Part shown: one piece after another, positions 41,190-50,030 of the stretch
How positions within the stretch are numbered: the stretch's first letter is position 1
Layout of the letters: each line of letters starts with the position of its first letter
Source: Bacillota bacterium
GTDB taxonomy: Bacteria; Bacillota; Clostridia; Christensenellales; Pumilibacteraceae
DNA length: 51,735 bases
Direction: 5' to 3'
Assembly: GCA_009779975.1 (NCBI GenBank)
Contig: WRAY01000016.1
Location: forward strand, 1 to 51,735
Made by a program: the position numbers and the translations under genes
The notes under the pieces: generated by a model
The model's input: only the letters and a program-made list of their open reading frames with translations
The model's database searches: none
What the model was told of the DNA's origin: nothing

Positions 41190-42103
41190 TGAGTAATCCA
41201 AATTTATCAGTAAATATTGCAGGAGTTGATTTTAAAAACCCAATAATAACAGCAAGCGGCTGCTATGGTTTTGGCAGGGAATACAATTTACTCTATGACA
41301 TCAATATCTTAGGCGGAATTTCAACAAAGGGTTTGACATATGAGATGAGACAAGGCAACGACGGAGTGAGGGTTGCAGAAACTAATATGGGCATGCTCAA
41401 TTGTGTCGGACTGCAAAATCCGGGTGCTGACGGCTTTATTCGAGACGAGATGCCTTTTTTGGAATCGCTCAATACTGTTGTTATAGCGAATTGTGCCGGA
41501 AAAACTGAAGAAGAATATGTCAAACTTCTTGAGAAAATTGAGACAACCAAAGTGCACATGATTGAGTTAAATATCTCGTGTCCGAATGTCAAAACCGGAA
41601 TGGCTTTCGGAGTGTTGCCATCGGAAGTAGAAAGAATGACAAAATTGGCAAAAAAAGCAACAACAAAACCGCTTATGATAAAACTAACGCCGAATGTTGC
41701 AAACATTATCGACAACGCAAAAGCAGCAGAACAAGGAGGAGCAGATGCAATTTCACTCATCAACACTTTATTGGGTCTTAGTATAAACTTAAAAACTCGC
41801 CGTCCAATTCTCGGCAACAACTTTGGCGGATTGTCAGGTCCTGCGGTCAAACCAATTGCACTACGCATGGTTGCTCAAGTGTTCAAAAATGTTAAAATTC
41901 CGATAATCGGCATGGGAGGAATTCAGTCTTATCAAGATGTTTTGGAGTTTATGATAGCGGGAGCGCGTGCTGTTCAAATCGGAACGGCGAATTTTTATGA
42001 CCCTTTTATTTGCAAAACAATAGTAAATGAGTTGACAACATATTTAAAAAATAGTAATATTAAAGATATTAATGAGATTGTTGGAACACTTCAATATAAT
42101 TAA
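41189..42103 (+). CDS. pyrD: Dihydroorotate dehydrogenase, type 1B catalytic subunit
   Basis: 304 residues. FMN-barrel protein with NPIITASGCYGFGREY, GGISTKGLTYEMRQGN, NCVGLQNPG, IELNISCPNVKTGMAFG, PLMIKLTPNV, GGLSGPAVKPIALRMV and IIGMGGIQSYQDVLEFMIAGARAVQIGTA. It oxidises dihydroorotate to orotate in pyrimidine synthesis and pairs with PyrK (TAATG overlap; SD GGAAGGTG). Confidence 0.95.
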   Translation: MSNPNLSVNIAGVDFKNPIITASGCYGFGREYNLLYDINILGGISTKGLTYEMRQGNDGVRVAETNMGMLNCVGLQNPGADGFIRDEMPFLESLNTVVIANCAGKTEEEYVKLLEKIETTKVHMIELNISCPNVKTGMAFGVLPSEVERMTKLAKKATTKPLMIKLTPNVANIIDNAKAAEQGGADAISLINTLLGLSINLKTRRPILGNNFGGLSGPAVKPIALRMVAQVFKNVKIPIIGMGGIQSYQDVLEFMIAGARAVQIGTANFYDPFICKTIVNELTTYLKNSNIKDINEIVGTLQYN

Positions 42104-42127
42104 CTCCAACTAAATAGGAATTAACAA

Positions 42128-42700
42128 ATGCTAAAAAAAGAAGAAATACTAGAACTTTTTCATCAGTCAGGCGCAGTTTTAAACGGTCATTTTCAACTGA
42201 CAAGCGGGCGGCATGCCGACACTTATATGCAGTGTGCAAAGTTATTTGAGAATGCTGTTATTTCGGAAAAATTATGTAAAGCGACTGCGGAATTGTTCAA
42301 AGATGTTAAAATTGATTTTGTTGTGTCACCGGCAATCGGCGGAATAATAATGGGCTATGAGTTGTCTCGCCATTTGAAAGTAAAAAACTTTTTTGCTGAA
42401 AGAGTTGACGGAAAAATGACGCTGAGACGAGGTTTTTCACTTCCAAAGGGAAGCAAAGTTATTGTATGTGAAGATGTTGTCACAACCGGCGGCAGTGCAA
42501 AAGAAGTGGTTGAACTAATAAAAGAATTGGGTAGTGTTGTAGTTGCAGTAACTTCAATAGTTGACCGCTCAAACGGAAAGGTCGAATTCGGAACACTGTT
42601 TAGGGCACTTTTGCCAATCGATGTCAAAAGTTATGAACCTCAAGAGTGTCCAATTTGTAAAACAGATGTTCCGCTCTATAAACCCGGTTCAAGGACTTAA
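42128..42700 (+). CDS. pyrE: Orotate phosphoribosyltransferase
   Basis: 190 residues. FQLTSGRHADTYMQCAKLF, PAIGGIIMGYELSR, FAERVDGKMTLRRGFSL and the PRPP-binding loop VIVCEDVVTTGGSAKEVVEL are intact. It converts orotate to OMP with PRPP. It follows pyrD by 24 bases as the last gene of the pyrK-pyrD-pyrE set; a C-terminal CPICKTD pair (CPxC) is present, as in some OPRTs. Confidence 0.94.
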   Translation: MLKKEEILELFHQSGAVLNGHFQLTSGRHADTYMQCAKLFENAVISEKLCKATAELFKDVKIDFVVSPAIGGIIMGYELSRHLKVKNFFAERVDGKMTLRRGFSLPKGSKVIVCEDVVTTGGSAKEVVELIKELGSVVVAVTSIVDRSNGKVEFGTLFRALLPIDVKSYEPQECPICKTDVPLYKPGSRT

Positions 42701-42799
42701 AGTTATTTTAAATTAATAAAAACAAAAAAATTAACATAACATATTATGAGTGATTGATTTGAAAACCACAAAAAAACACTCAAAAGGAGGATACTAATT

Positions 42800-43111
42800 A
42801 TGGGTAGACGACGCGGCGGCGGTAGAGGAACGAGGGACGGATTAGCATTTTTCGCACTTCTTATAGTGCTTGGTGTTGGTTTGTCACTAGGGATTGCATG
42901 GACAATCGGTATGGCTGTGCCATCTGTTAGAGCAACTGCATTTAACATTGCATTTTTCATCATGACCATTGCACTTATCATTCCAATCATCTTATCTTTT
43001 CGTGAAGCAAGGGCACGGGGAACTGTGTGGACTGTCTTGTGGGTTATTGCACTTATTATGATAATTGTATTTGCAATTTTGAACATCGGACTAGTTCTTT
43101 GGTGGTCATAA
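42800..43111 (+). CDS. Small membrane protein, paralogue of the next gene
   Basis: 103 residues with three hydrophobic helices. The first residues are Arg/Gly-rich (MGRRRGGGRGTRDG). SD AAAAGGAGG lies ten bases upstream and directly follows a TGAGTG...CACTCA dyad (42747-42752 / 42777-42782). It aligns clearly with the next gene: IAW-[ST]-[IL]-G, I-x-IALxIPIxLS[FY]xEA[RK][AS]RG and [VA]FAIL. No family recognised. Apparent recent tandem duplication. Confidence 0.65.
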   Translation: MGRRRGGGRGTRDGLAFFALLIVLGVGLSLGIAWTIGMAVPSVRATAFNIAFFIMTIALIIPIILSFREARARGTVWTVLWVIALIMIIVFAILNIGLVLWWS

Positions 43112-43147
43112 AAGACAGAAAGAACATTTAAAAGGATACTTTAAAAT

Positions 43148-43453
43148 ATGGGTAAACGCAACAAAGAAACAGACAAAATGCTGTTCTTTATTATGTTTAT
43201 TATTGTTCTGATTGCGGGTTTGGTTTTAGCAATTGCTTGGAGTCTTGGCTTTATTGAAGCAATAACTGATGCCATGATAGCAGTAGCATTTATTGTGATG
43301 ATAATCGCACTTGTTATTCCGATTTTGCTATCCTACAATGAGGCTAAATCCCGAGGAAAACTTTGGTTTGTGCTGTGGATTGTCGGATTGGTTTTGATAG
43401 TAGTATTTGCAATTCTAACAATAGTAAGAATATTTAGTAACGGCGGTTATTAA
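43148..43453 (+). CDS. Small membrane protein, tandem paralogue
   Basis: 101 residues and three hydrophobic helices, alike over most of its length to the 103-residue protein before it (shared EAKSRGKLWFVLWIVGLVLIVVFAIL-type C-terminal half). SD AAAAGGA. The two differ mainly in the charged N-terminus. Function unknown. Confidence 0.65.
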   Translation: MGKRNKETDKMLFFIMFIIVLIAGLVLAIAWSLGFIEAITDAMIAVAFIVMIIALVIPILLSYNEAKSRGKLWFVLWIVGLVLIVVFAILTIVRIFSNGGY

Positions 43454-43476
43454 AGACTTAAAGGAGTAAATAAAAT

Positions 43477-43791
43477 ATGGCAACAGCAGTTAAAAAAAGA
43501 AAAAAACAAGGCTATTTTTCGAAATTAGGCTTAAGGCATCTTGCAGATTTATTGATGCTTGTCGGAGCAATTTTGATATTCATCGGACTTTTTGTCATGG
43601 GTGCAGTGATGAGCGTAGGACTTGCGTTCTATGTTGTCGGTGCAGGCATTGCAATCTATAGAGTTGCTAAAATAATGCTCAGCGGTATTTCAAAAAAATC
43701 ACCTGAATTCAAAAGGGCATTAATTAACGCCGTCATCATGGCACTAATATTTGGACTTGCTCTCTTTGGTTTTATTTATTCGTTAATTTAA
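43477..43791 (+). CDS. Small membrane protein
   Basis: 104 residues. Lys/Arg-rich start (MATAVKKRKKQGYFSKLGLRHLADL), two to three membrane helices (about 25-48, 50-65 and 80-102). Not obviously related to the two preceding proteins but in the same operon (SD AAAGGAG, 24 bases after the previous stop). No family recognised. Confidence 0.6.
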   Translation: MATAVKKRKKQGYFSKLGLRHLADLLMLVGAILIFIGLFVMGAVMSVGLAFYVVGAGIAIYRVAKIMLSGISKKSPEFKRALINAVIMALIFGLALFGFIYSLI

Positions 43792-43823
43792 TGACCTAAA
43801 GAATGAAATTTTGAAACAAAAAA

Positions 43824-43857
43824 ACAACCTTGAAGATTTTCTTTGAGGTTGTTTTTC
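43824..43857. terminator. Bidirectional terminator between convergent genes
   Basis: ACAACCT (43824-43830) pairs with AGGTTGT (43846-43852), with further CTT/AAG pairing inside. T's follow on the plus strand and the A run before it gives T's on the minus strand. It serves both the membrane-protein operon and rqcH, whose stop is at 43883. Confidence 0.75.
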
Positions 43858-43882
43858 ATTGGTTTTAAAAAAACAAAATTGA

Positions 43883-45589
43883 TTAAATATCCTTTGGTTC
43901 TGCAAGCAGTGTCCAAAATGTCGTCATTGTGACTTTGCCCGGTCCGCCGTCTTTTAACTTCTTCACATTTTTAATGAAGGTATAATCAACGCCGGTTTTG
44001 CCGCTTCCTTTTGCTTTTGAATAGTATGCCGCAAGTTCAGCCGCTCTCACAATAACCTCATCGGGAGGAAAGTCAAAAGAGTTGTTTTCAATAATAACAT
44101 GTGAACCAAAATCGCTTTTTACATGAAGCCAAATATCAGTTGCTTTTGCTCCTTTAAAAAGGGCATCATTTTGGGTGTTGTTTTTTCCGATTTTTATGAT
44201 GTGTCCCATAAATTCAAGTGACATAGGGAGAGACGGGGAAGTTTCTTTTTTGTTTTGGTTTGTTTTTGATGGCAGTTTACCTTTTGCTAAACCTGTCGAA
44301 GACAGTTTTTTGTTAGTTACTGATGTTAATTCAATGAGTATTTCACTCAATTCCTTTTCAGAATTGGCATTACTAACGCATTGTAAAAGGTATTCAAAAT
44401 GCTCTAGATTAGTCATCGACTTTTCTTTAAACACTTTGTTTGCTTCAATAGTTTTTTTCTTTTTGTGATAGGTTTTAAAAAATTTTTGAGCGGCAACTTG
44501 AGGAGTTTTTGTTGTGTCTAGTTCAATAGTTATATCTTCCAAGTTTTCGGAATAGTAATTTTGAACAGTTATATTTTTGTCATTTTTCTTTATTAAGTGT
44601 AGATTTGACAACAATAAATCACCTTTAATTTTGTCTTCTTCAAAATTTTCACATGAGGTCATTTTTGAAACTATTTCATCAAGTCTCTTTTTTTCTTTTT
44701 TGACAGCAGATTCAATCGACATGGTCACTCGATTTTTTTCTTTTGAAAGGGAGGATATTTTTTCACCGGTATTAAAATAAAACTCAATTGCGTCAGACAA
44801 TTTTTCCATATCTTTTCTCTCGCCTTGAACGCTTAAATAATCTCTAAAGAAAAAGTCAACCGCTTTTTCATTGACTATTTTAACGCATGGGGAAAATGTT
44901 GTCTTATCATACAAATTAACTAACTCTTTTGCTAAATTACTTTTTTCATTTGAGCGAAAAATTGCTTCCTCAGCACTGCTTTTTGCAAGTCCCAGAAAGT
45001 GAGTTAAGACAAAATTCGTCAAATTTCCGCTCTCGAAGGTGTCTAAAACGCTAGAGACCTCTTTTTCGCATTTTAACCCAAGTTTGTCCTGAGCGGGCGG
45101 CACATCATATTTAGCCCCAGAAAACATAACTCTTTTTGCGTTCAAATCAAGACTGTTCCGCTTTAAAGTATCGGTGATTGTTCCGTCCTCTTTGGTCAAA
45201 ATAAGGTTTGAATTTTTGCCCATCAACTCCAAAACAAGTGTCATTTTTTCAATATTTCCCAACTCATCTTTTGCATCTAAATCGAAAAAAATCACTCTTT
45301 CAAATTCAAGTTGCCGAACATTCAAAATCCTTGCATAAGTTAAATACTTCCTCAAATGCATCAAAAATGCAGGAGGTTTTTCAAGGGCAGTGAATTTTTG
45401 TCCGCTCAAATGAATTCTTGGAGCAGAAGGATTAACCGAAATATAAAGAGTATGATTTTTGTTGTTTGCCCGAATAAAAAAAACAACACTGTCAAAACTC
45501 GGCATGATAATTTTATCAATCCTACCATTCTTGAGAGTCTTATTCAATTCATTCGTCAAAAAATTCAAATTTAATGCATCAAACGGCAT
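43883..45589 (-). CDS. rqcH: Ribosome-associated quality control protein RqcH (NFACT family)
   Basis: 568 residues. NFACT-N domain (MPFDALNLNFLTNELNKTLKNGRIDKIIMPSFDSVVFFI...NPSAPRIHLS), a long helical coiled-coil region (about 270-400), and the NFACT-R domain (FMGHIIKIGKNNTQNDALFKGAKATDIWLHVKSDFGSHVIIENN...AAYYSKAKGSGKTGVDYTFIKNVKK). RqcH binds obstructed 50S subunits and adds C-terminal Ala tails that mark nascent chains for ClpXP and other proteases. clpP and clpX lie a few genes away on the other strand. Older annotation calls the family fibronectin-binding. Confidence 0.92.
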   Translation of the reverse strand: MPFDALNLNFLTNELNKTLKNGRIDKIIMPSFDSVVFFIRANNKNHTLYISVNPSAPRIHLSGQKFTALEKPPAFLMHLRKYLTYARILNVRQLEFERVIFFDLDAKDELGNIEKMTLVLELMGKNSNLILTKEDGTITDTLKRNSLDLNAKRVMFSGAKYDVPPAQDKLGLKCEKEVSSVLDTFESGNLTNFVLTHFLGLAKSSAEEAIFRSNEKSNLAKELVNLYDKTTFSPCVKIVNEKAVDFFFRDYLSVQGERKDMEKLSDAIEFYFNTGEKISSLSKEKNRVTMSIESAVKKEKKRLDEIVSKMTSCENFEEDKIKGDLLLSNLHLIKKNDKNITVQNYYSENLEDITIELDTTKTPQVAAQKFFKTYHKKKKTIEANKVFKEKSMTNLEHFEYLLQCVSNANSEKELSEILIELTSVTNKKLSSTGLAKGKLPSKTNQNKKETSPSLPMSLEFMGHIIKIGKNNTQNDALFKGAKATDIWLHVKSDFGSHVIIENNSFDFPPDEVIVRAAELAAYYSKAKGSGKTGVDYTFIKNVKKLKDGGPGKVTMTTFWTLLAEPKDI

Positions 45590-45629
45590 AATTAAATTTT
45601 ACACTTTTTTTAAAACTTAGTCAAGAGAG

Positions 45630-45683
45630 TTGACAGTATTATTTTAAAGTGCTAGAATTAATATTGATAAATCAATTTAGGAG
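45630..45683 (+). promoter_or_regulatory. tig promoter and SD-proximal hairpin
   Basis: TTGACA (45630-45635), 17 bases, TAGAAT (45653-45658). The transcript begins almost at once with ATTGA-TAAA-TCAAT (about 45663-45676), and TTAGGAG follows (45677-45683). The loop TAAA is the same as in the dnaK leader. Confidence 0.7.
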
Positions 45684-45696
45684 ACAAAAAACAAAA

Positions 45697-47076
45697 ATGA
45701 ACTACACACTAGAGAAAAAAAATAGCGAAGCAATTTTTAAGTTCACCTTAACCCATGCCGAATGGGAAACGGCAGTTAATAATGCCTACGAAAAAGAAAA
45801 GAAAAAATATTCAATTCCGGGCTTTAGAAAAGGCAAACTTCCGCGCAAAGTAATTGAAAATTACTACGGAGCAGGGGTCTTTTTTGATGAAGCAATTAAT
45901 ATTTGTATTTCTGAGGGCTATGCTAAGGCACTTACTGAAAACAAAGAAATTATTCCGGTGGACGAGCCGAAGGTTGATGTTGAAAGTTTGCCGTCAAACG
46001 AGAAAGAGCAACTTGTTTTCACAGTGAAAGTTGTGACAAGACCTGACATAAAATTAGGTGAATATAAAGGTTTAACTATCAAGGGAATGTCATATACTGT
46101 TAGTGAAAAGGATATAGAAAGAGAAATAACCGCACTTCGTGAAAGAGGTTCAAGAAAGGTTGCTGTCACCGGCAGAAAGGTTGAAAAAGGCGATATTCTA
46201 AATATTGACTACTCGGGCAGCGTTGAAGGTAAAAAATTCGACGGCGGAACTGCTGAAAAACAATCCTTAACAATCGGTTCAAACTCGTTTATTCCCGGCT
46301 TTGAAGACGGTTTAATCGGAGCGGAAATTGGTCAAACTCTTGACATCAAAGTCAAATTTCCCGATGAATATCATTCCGAAGAATTGAAAGGAAAAGACGC
46401 TGTTTTTACTGTCACTGTCAATGGTATTGAAATAAAAGAATTGCCTGAACTGACTGATGACTTCATAAAAGATGTAGCACCATTTGAGACTGTTGAAGAG
46501 TTCAAAAAAGACTTGGAAGCAAAATTAGAAGAAAACTTCCGTAAAAGAGGCGAAACCGAAACCGAAACAAAACTAATAGACACAATCGTTGCAGGGTGTG
46601 GAGTTGAAATTCCTTCCGTTATGATTGACGATGAAACACAAGGTATGCTTGACGAGTTTGCCCAAAGGCTTCAATATATGTATGGCGGAATGAAAATTGA
46701 GGACTACCTAAAAGCCATGCAGACAACACCCGAGGATTTCAAAAAAGAAAGAAGACCGGAGGCTGAAAAAATGATTAAAACAAGGCTTGTTCTTCAAGAT
46801 ATCGTGAAAGCGGAAAAAATAAAAGTCGAGCAAAAAGATTTGGAAGAGTTGATTGAAAAAGAAGCAGAAAGCGCAAAGCAAACAACTGATGAGTATTTGA
46901 AGAAAATGCCGAAAGAAAGGTTCATGCAACTAAATTCCGAAATTTTAGTCAAAAAACTATTTGATTTATTGAAAAAAGAAAATACAATCGAATACAAAAA
47001 AAGTGCTGCAAAAGAGACAAAAGAAAAAGCACCGACAAAAACAACAAAACCGAAAACTACTAAAAAAGCAGAATAA
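45697..47076 (+). CDS. tig: Trigger factor
   Basis: 459 residues from ATG 45697 (TTAGGAG upstream; the frame is open to 45649, inside the promoter). The N-terminal ribosome-binding domain has [19 protein letters not shown] (signature GFRxGKxP). The FKBP-type PPIase domain contains [48 protein letters not shown]. The C-terminal chaperone arms follow, ending in a long Lys/Thr tail ([21 protein letters not shown]). It meets nascent chains at the ribosome exit. Operon tig-clpP-clpX. Confidence 0.96.
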   Translation: MNYTLEKKNSEAIFKFTLTHAEWETAVNNAYEKEKKKYSIPGFRKGKLPRKVIENYYGAGVFFDEAINICISEGYAKALTENKEIIPVDEPKVDVESLPSNEKEQLVFTVKVVTRPDIKLGEYKGLTIKGMSYTVSEKDIEREITALRERGSRKVAVTGRKVEKGDILNIDYSGSVEGKKFDGGTAEKQSLTIGSNSFIPGFEDGLIGAEIGQTLDIKVKFPDEYHSEELKGKDAVFTVTVNGIEIKELPELTDDFIKDVAPFETVEEFKKDLEAKLEENFRKRGETETETKLIDTIVAGCGVEIPSVMIDDETQGMLDEFAQRLQYMYGGMKIEDYLKAMQTTPEDFKKERRPEAEKMIKTRLVLQDIVKAEKIKVEQKDLEELIEKEAESAKQTTDEYLKKMPKERFMQLNSEILVKKLFDLLKKENTIEYKKSAAKETKEKAPTKTTKPKTTKKAE

Positions 47077-47092
47077 AGGAGATATTATAATA

Positions 47093-47701
47093 ATGCACAG
47101 AAATAATTTTGTAACAGATGCTCTTGTCCCGATAGTTATTGAACACACAACTAAAGGCGAACGGTCATATGACATTTATTCAAGACTGCTTGAAGACAGA
47201 ATAATCTTTTTGACAGGCGAAATTAATGACTATAATGCCGACCTTGTTATTGCCCAACTTCTTCATCTTGAAGGCAAAGACCCGGAAAAAGATATTAGTC
47301 TTTATATCAATTCACCGGGCGGCTCAGTAACTGCTGGCATGGGAATTTACGACACGATGAATTATATTAAGTGCGATGTCAATACTATTTGTGTCGGCAT
47401 GGCAGCATCAATGGGTGCTTTTTTGCTGTCAAGCGGTGCAAAAGGCAAAAGATTTGCACTCCCTAACAGTGAAATCATGATTCATCAACCCTCAGGCGGC
47501 TCATACGGTCAAGCAAGCGATATGATAATTGCCGCTGAACGCATTGCACGCATTAGAAAACGCCTAAACAAAATCCTGTCAAAAAACACAGGACAACCGG
47601 AAGAGAGAGTGGCAAGAGATGTAGACCGTGACCACTACATGACCGCTGATGAAGCATTGGAATATGGAATAATAGATAAGGTGTATTCAAGACGCAAATA
47701 A
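47093..47701 (+). CDS. clpP: ATP-dependent Clp protease proteolytic subunit
   Basis: 202 residues from ATG 47093 (AAAGGAG upstream; the frame is open back into tig). Catalytic triad: Ser106 in [11 protein letters not shown], His131 in IMIHQPSGG and Asp180 in DVDRDHYM. N-terminal [26 protein letters not shown] is standard. It forms the 14-mer proteolytic barrel used by ClpX encoded next. The 3' gap to clpX is filled by palindromic repeats. Confidence 0.96.
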   Translation: MHRNNFVTDALVPIVIEHTTKGERSYDIYSRLLEDRIIFLTGEINDYNADLVIAQLLHLEGKDPEKDISLYINSPGGSVTAGMGIYDTMNYIKCDVNTICVGMAASMGAFLLSSGAKGKRFALPNSEIMIHQPSGGSYGQASDMIIAAERIARIRKRLNKILSKNTGQPEERVARDVDRDHYMTADEALEYGIIDKVYSRRK

Positions 47702-47712
47702 AGAAATAAAAT

Positions 47713-47911
47713 TGTAGGGGTGAGCAACGCGAACCCGAAAAAAAACCACAAAATATATAGGAAAGACATTCGTGAAGTGCACACCTTAATGAAGTTAGTA
47801 AAAGCATGTCGAAATTGGGTGTGCTTGACGCAAAAAATGTAGGGGGCGGCTTTTGCACGCCCGTTGCCGAACTCGTGACCAACAACGGGCGGCAGGTTGT
47901 GCCGCCCCTAC
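47713..47911. repeat. Intergenic palindromic repeats, family B copies 3 and 4
   Basis: Copy 3 is TGTAGGGG plus TGAGCAACGCGAACCCG (47713-47737), almost the same as the right arm at 37881-37902. Copy 4 spans 47837-47911: TGTAGGGG(G)CGGC pairs with GCCGCCCCTAC and an inner CGCCCGTTG with CAACGGGCG. Between them GCACACC and GGGTGTGC form another dyad. The block separates clpP from clpX by 255 bases without a gene and could affect clpX expression. Confidence 0.65.
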
Positions 47912-47956
47912 GAATTATGTAAAAACTTATTTTTTAAAACAGAGAGGCAATATAAC

Positions 47957-49291
47957 TTGGCAGCAAAAAACAACAACACTAACACAAATGAGCCGAAATG
48001 CAGTTTTTGTGACAAACTAAAATCACAAGCAAAACACCTTATTACAGGTCCTGAGGATGTCTTTATTTGCGATGTTTGCATTGGAATTTGCAATGACATG
48101 ATGATTGAAGAGATTGAGGCGTCAAACGAGTTGGAACTCGTGAAATTGCCGGCACCCGAGGAAATTAAAAAAGTCCTCGATGATTTTATCGTGGGGCAAG
48201 ATCAAGCAAAAAGAGTGCTTTCTGTTGCGGTTTACAACCACTACAAAAGGGTCAATCACAACCTAACTCAACAAGCAAAGGGCAAAAAAGAAAAAGACGA
48301 AAATGAAGTTGAATTGAAAAAAAGCAACATTTTGATGCTTGGACCGACAGGAAGCGGAAAAACTCTTCTTGCCCAAACTCTCTCAAAAGTTCTCGATGTT
48401 CCTTTTGCAATAGCGGATGCAACGACACTGACCGAGGCAGGCTATGTCGGAGAAGATGTCGAAAACATTTTGTTAAAACTTTTGCAAAGTGCAAATTTTG
48501 ATGTAGCAAAAGCCCAAAAAGGCATAATCTATGTCGATGAAATCGACAAAATCGCAAGAAAAGGCGAGAACATGAGCATAACAAGAGATGTTTCAGGCGA
48601 GGGAGTTCAGCAGTGCCTGCTCAAAATCATGGAAAGCACCATTGCTTCAGTTCCTCCGACAGGCGGAAGAAAACACCCTCAGCAAGAATGCATCAATGTT
48701 GACACAACCAACATCTTGTTTATATTCGGCGGTGCGTTCGTAGGCCTTGACAAAATCATACAAAATCGTGACAATAATTCATCACTAGGTTTTGGCGGAA
48801 CAGTTTTGACAAAAGACGAACAAATCCAAAGGTCGCTTCAGGATGTTCAGCCGCAAGACTTAGTCAAATACGGCTTAATACCTGAATTTATCGGACGAGT
48901 TCCGGTTGTCGTGACATTATCAGCGCTCGACAAAGACGCACTCAAACAAATCCTGACAAAACCAAAAGATGCCATAACAAAGCAATATGAACTTCTTTTG
49001 AAAATGGACGGCATTGAACTTGAGTTTGACATAGCGGCAGTCGACGCAATCGCTGAAAAAGCAATCGCATTAAAAACCGGTGCAAGGGGACTAAGAACAA
49101 TAATGGAAGACGCAATGTTAGACATTATGTATCGTGCGCCGTCTGATAAAACAATCGGCAAAATAATCGTTACTCCCGAATGTATATTGGAAAAACGACA
49201 GCCTATAATCAAAAAAATAGCCAAAGAACTAAAAGAAAAGAAACTAGACATAAAAATAAAAGAACCTCAACCCCAAAAAGAGATAGCGTAA
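47957..49291 (+). CDS. clpX: ATP-dependent Clp protease ATP-binding subunit ClpX
   Basis: 444 residues. A TTG start at 47957 is chosen because AGAGAGG (47941-47947) precedes it and the protein then begins just before the zinc-binding domain ([27 protein letters not shown]); the frame from 47897 adds 20 unlikely residues. AAA+ core: Walker [18 protein letters not shown], Walker [23 protein letters not shown] pore loop, GGRKHPQQE, sensor 2 [12 protein letters not shown]. It unfolds substrates for ClpP. Terminator follows. Confidence 0.95.
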   Translation: MAAKNNNTNTNEPKCSFCDKLKSQAKHLITGPEDVFICDVCIGICNDMMIEEIEASNELELVKLPAPEEIKKVLDDFIVGQDQAKRVLSVAVYNHYKRVNHNLTQQAKGKKEKDENEVELKKSNILMLGPTGSGKTLLAQTLSKVLDVPFAIADATTLTEAGYVGEDVENILLKLLQSANFDVAKAQKGIIYVDEIDKIARKGENMSITRDVSGEGVQQCLLKIMESTIASVPPTGGRKHPQQECINVDTTNILFIFGGAFVGLDKIIQNRDNNSSLGFGGTVLTKDEQIQRSLQDVQPQDLVKYGLIPEFIGRVPVVVTLSALDKDALKQILTKPKDAITKQYELLLKMDGIELEFDIAAVDAIAEKAIALKTGARGLRTIMEDAMLDIMYRAPSDKTIGKIIVTPECILEKRQPIIKKIAKELKEKKLDIKIKEPQPQKEIA

Positions 49292-49310
49292 ATCTAAATT
49301 TATTATTAAG

Positions 49311-49348
49311 AAAAATCCATAAGTTAAATAAAACTTAAGGATTTTTTT
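49311..49348 (+). terminator. Terminator after clpX
   Basis: AAATCC pairs with GGATTT and TAAGTT with AACTTA around AAATAA, followed by a T run (49342-49348). It lies 20 bases past the clpX stop and also faces the end of the minus-strand gene at 49366. Confidence 0.75.
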
Positions 49349-49365
49349 AATCTAAGTGATAATTT

Positions 49366-49827
49366 TTAACGCAATAATGACCTGATTTCCTGAGCAACTT
49401 TTCGGTGTTTTGACACAAAAGGGACAGTAATATGTTCATTTTTTGTTTCAATAATAATTTTGCCATAATACTGATCTGCAAAGCCGGTTGCGTGAATTTT
49501 ATCTGTTACTCTTATAATTTCATTGAGTTCCAATATGTGTTTTTTGTTTTTTCTAGGATAGACAAAAAGTTTTTCGTTTGATAAAACTATTAAATTTTTT
49601 GGCGGACCTATAATTAAATTATATATACCCCAAATTGAGCCTAATATTGCAACAATTGATGCTGCCAAAAGACCGGCAAAAAGAGGAATTCTCCAAAAAG
49701 AATTGTTTTCCATCAGTATAAAAATGAGAACCGCACCAATGATAAGTCCGACAGTCATTAAAACACTTAATATTGCACTGCCTTTTAGTCCAAAACCTGT
49801 TCGTTTTCCTATAACTCTTTCATCCAT
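49366..49827 (-). CDS. Small membrane protein with PH-like C-terminal domain
   Basis: 153 residues from the ATG at 49827 (AAGGAGG just upstream on the minus strand; the open frame to 49896 has no such site). Two membrane helices (about 17-38 and 48-70) are followed by a soluble beta-rich domain (NLIVLSNEKLFVYPRKNKKHILELNEIIRVTDKIHATGFADQYYGKIIIETKNEHITVPFVSKHRKVAQEIRSLL) resembling bacterial PH-like domains. Function unknown. A TATAAT-type -10 lies upstream on the minus strand (about 49857-49862). Confidence 0.65.
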   Translation of the reverse strand: MDERVIGKRTGFGLKGSAILSVLMTVGLIIGAVLIFILMENNSFWRIPLFAGLLAASIVAILGSIWGIYNLIIGPPKNLIVLSNEKLFVYPRKNKKHILELNEIIRVTDKIHATGFADQYYGKIIIETKNEHITVPFVSKHRKVAQEIRSLLR

Positions 49828-49975
49828 AATGAGCCTCCTTTTTAATGCACAAGACATTATACTAATCATTTTAGCATGTCTGTAATAGATAGTCAAGCAA
49901 AAAAAGCATTTTGACTAAATAATTATAGTCACTATATTTAACTTGTAAAATTTATATGAACCGGTATCAAAATGG

Positions 49976-50004
49976 TTGATATTTTTGTCTTGCTGTGGTA
50001 TATT
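49976..50004 (+). promoter_or_regulatory. lon promoter
   Basis: TTGATA (49976-49981), 17 bases, TATATT (49999-50004). The transcript should start near 50011, at GGGAG, leaving a leader of about 20 bases before ATG 50031. Confidence 0.65.
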
Positions 50005-50030
50005 AAATTCGGGAGTATTAATTATCATGA

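Noticed and set aside
42660-42700. GGTTCAAGG near the pyrE end as tRNA T-arm
   Set aside because: It is in the pyrE coding frame and has no acceptor or anticodon arms around it; no tRNA found in the window.
47003-47092. 30-residue N-terminal extension of clpP
   Set aside because: It overlaps the end of tig; ATG 47093 has a proper SD and yields the usual ClpP N-terminus.
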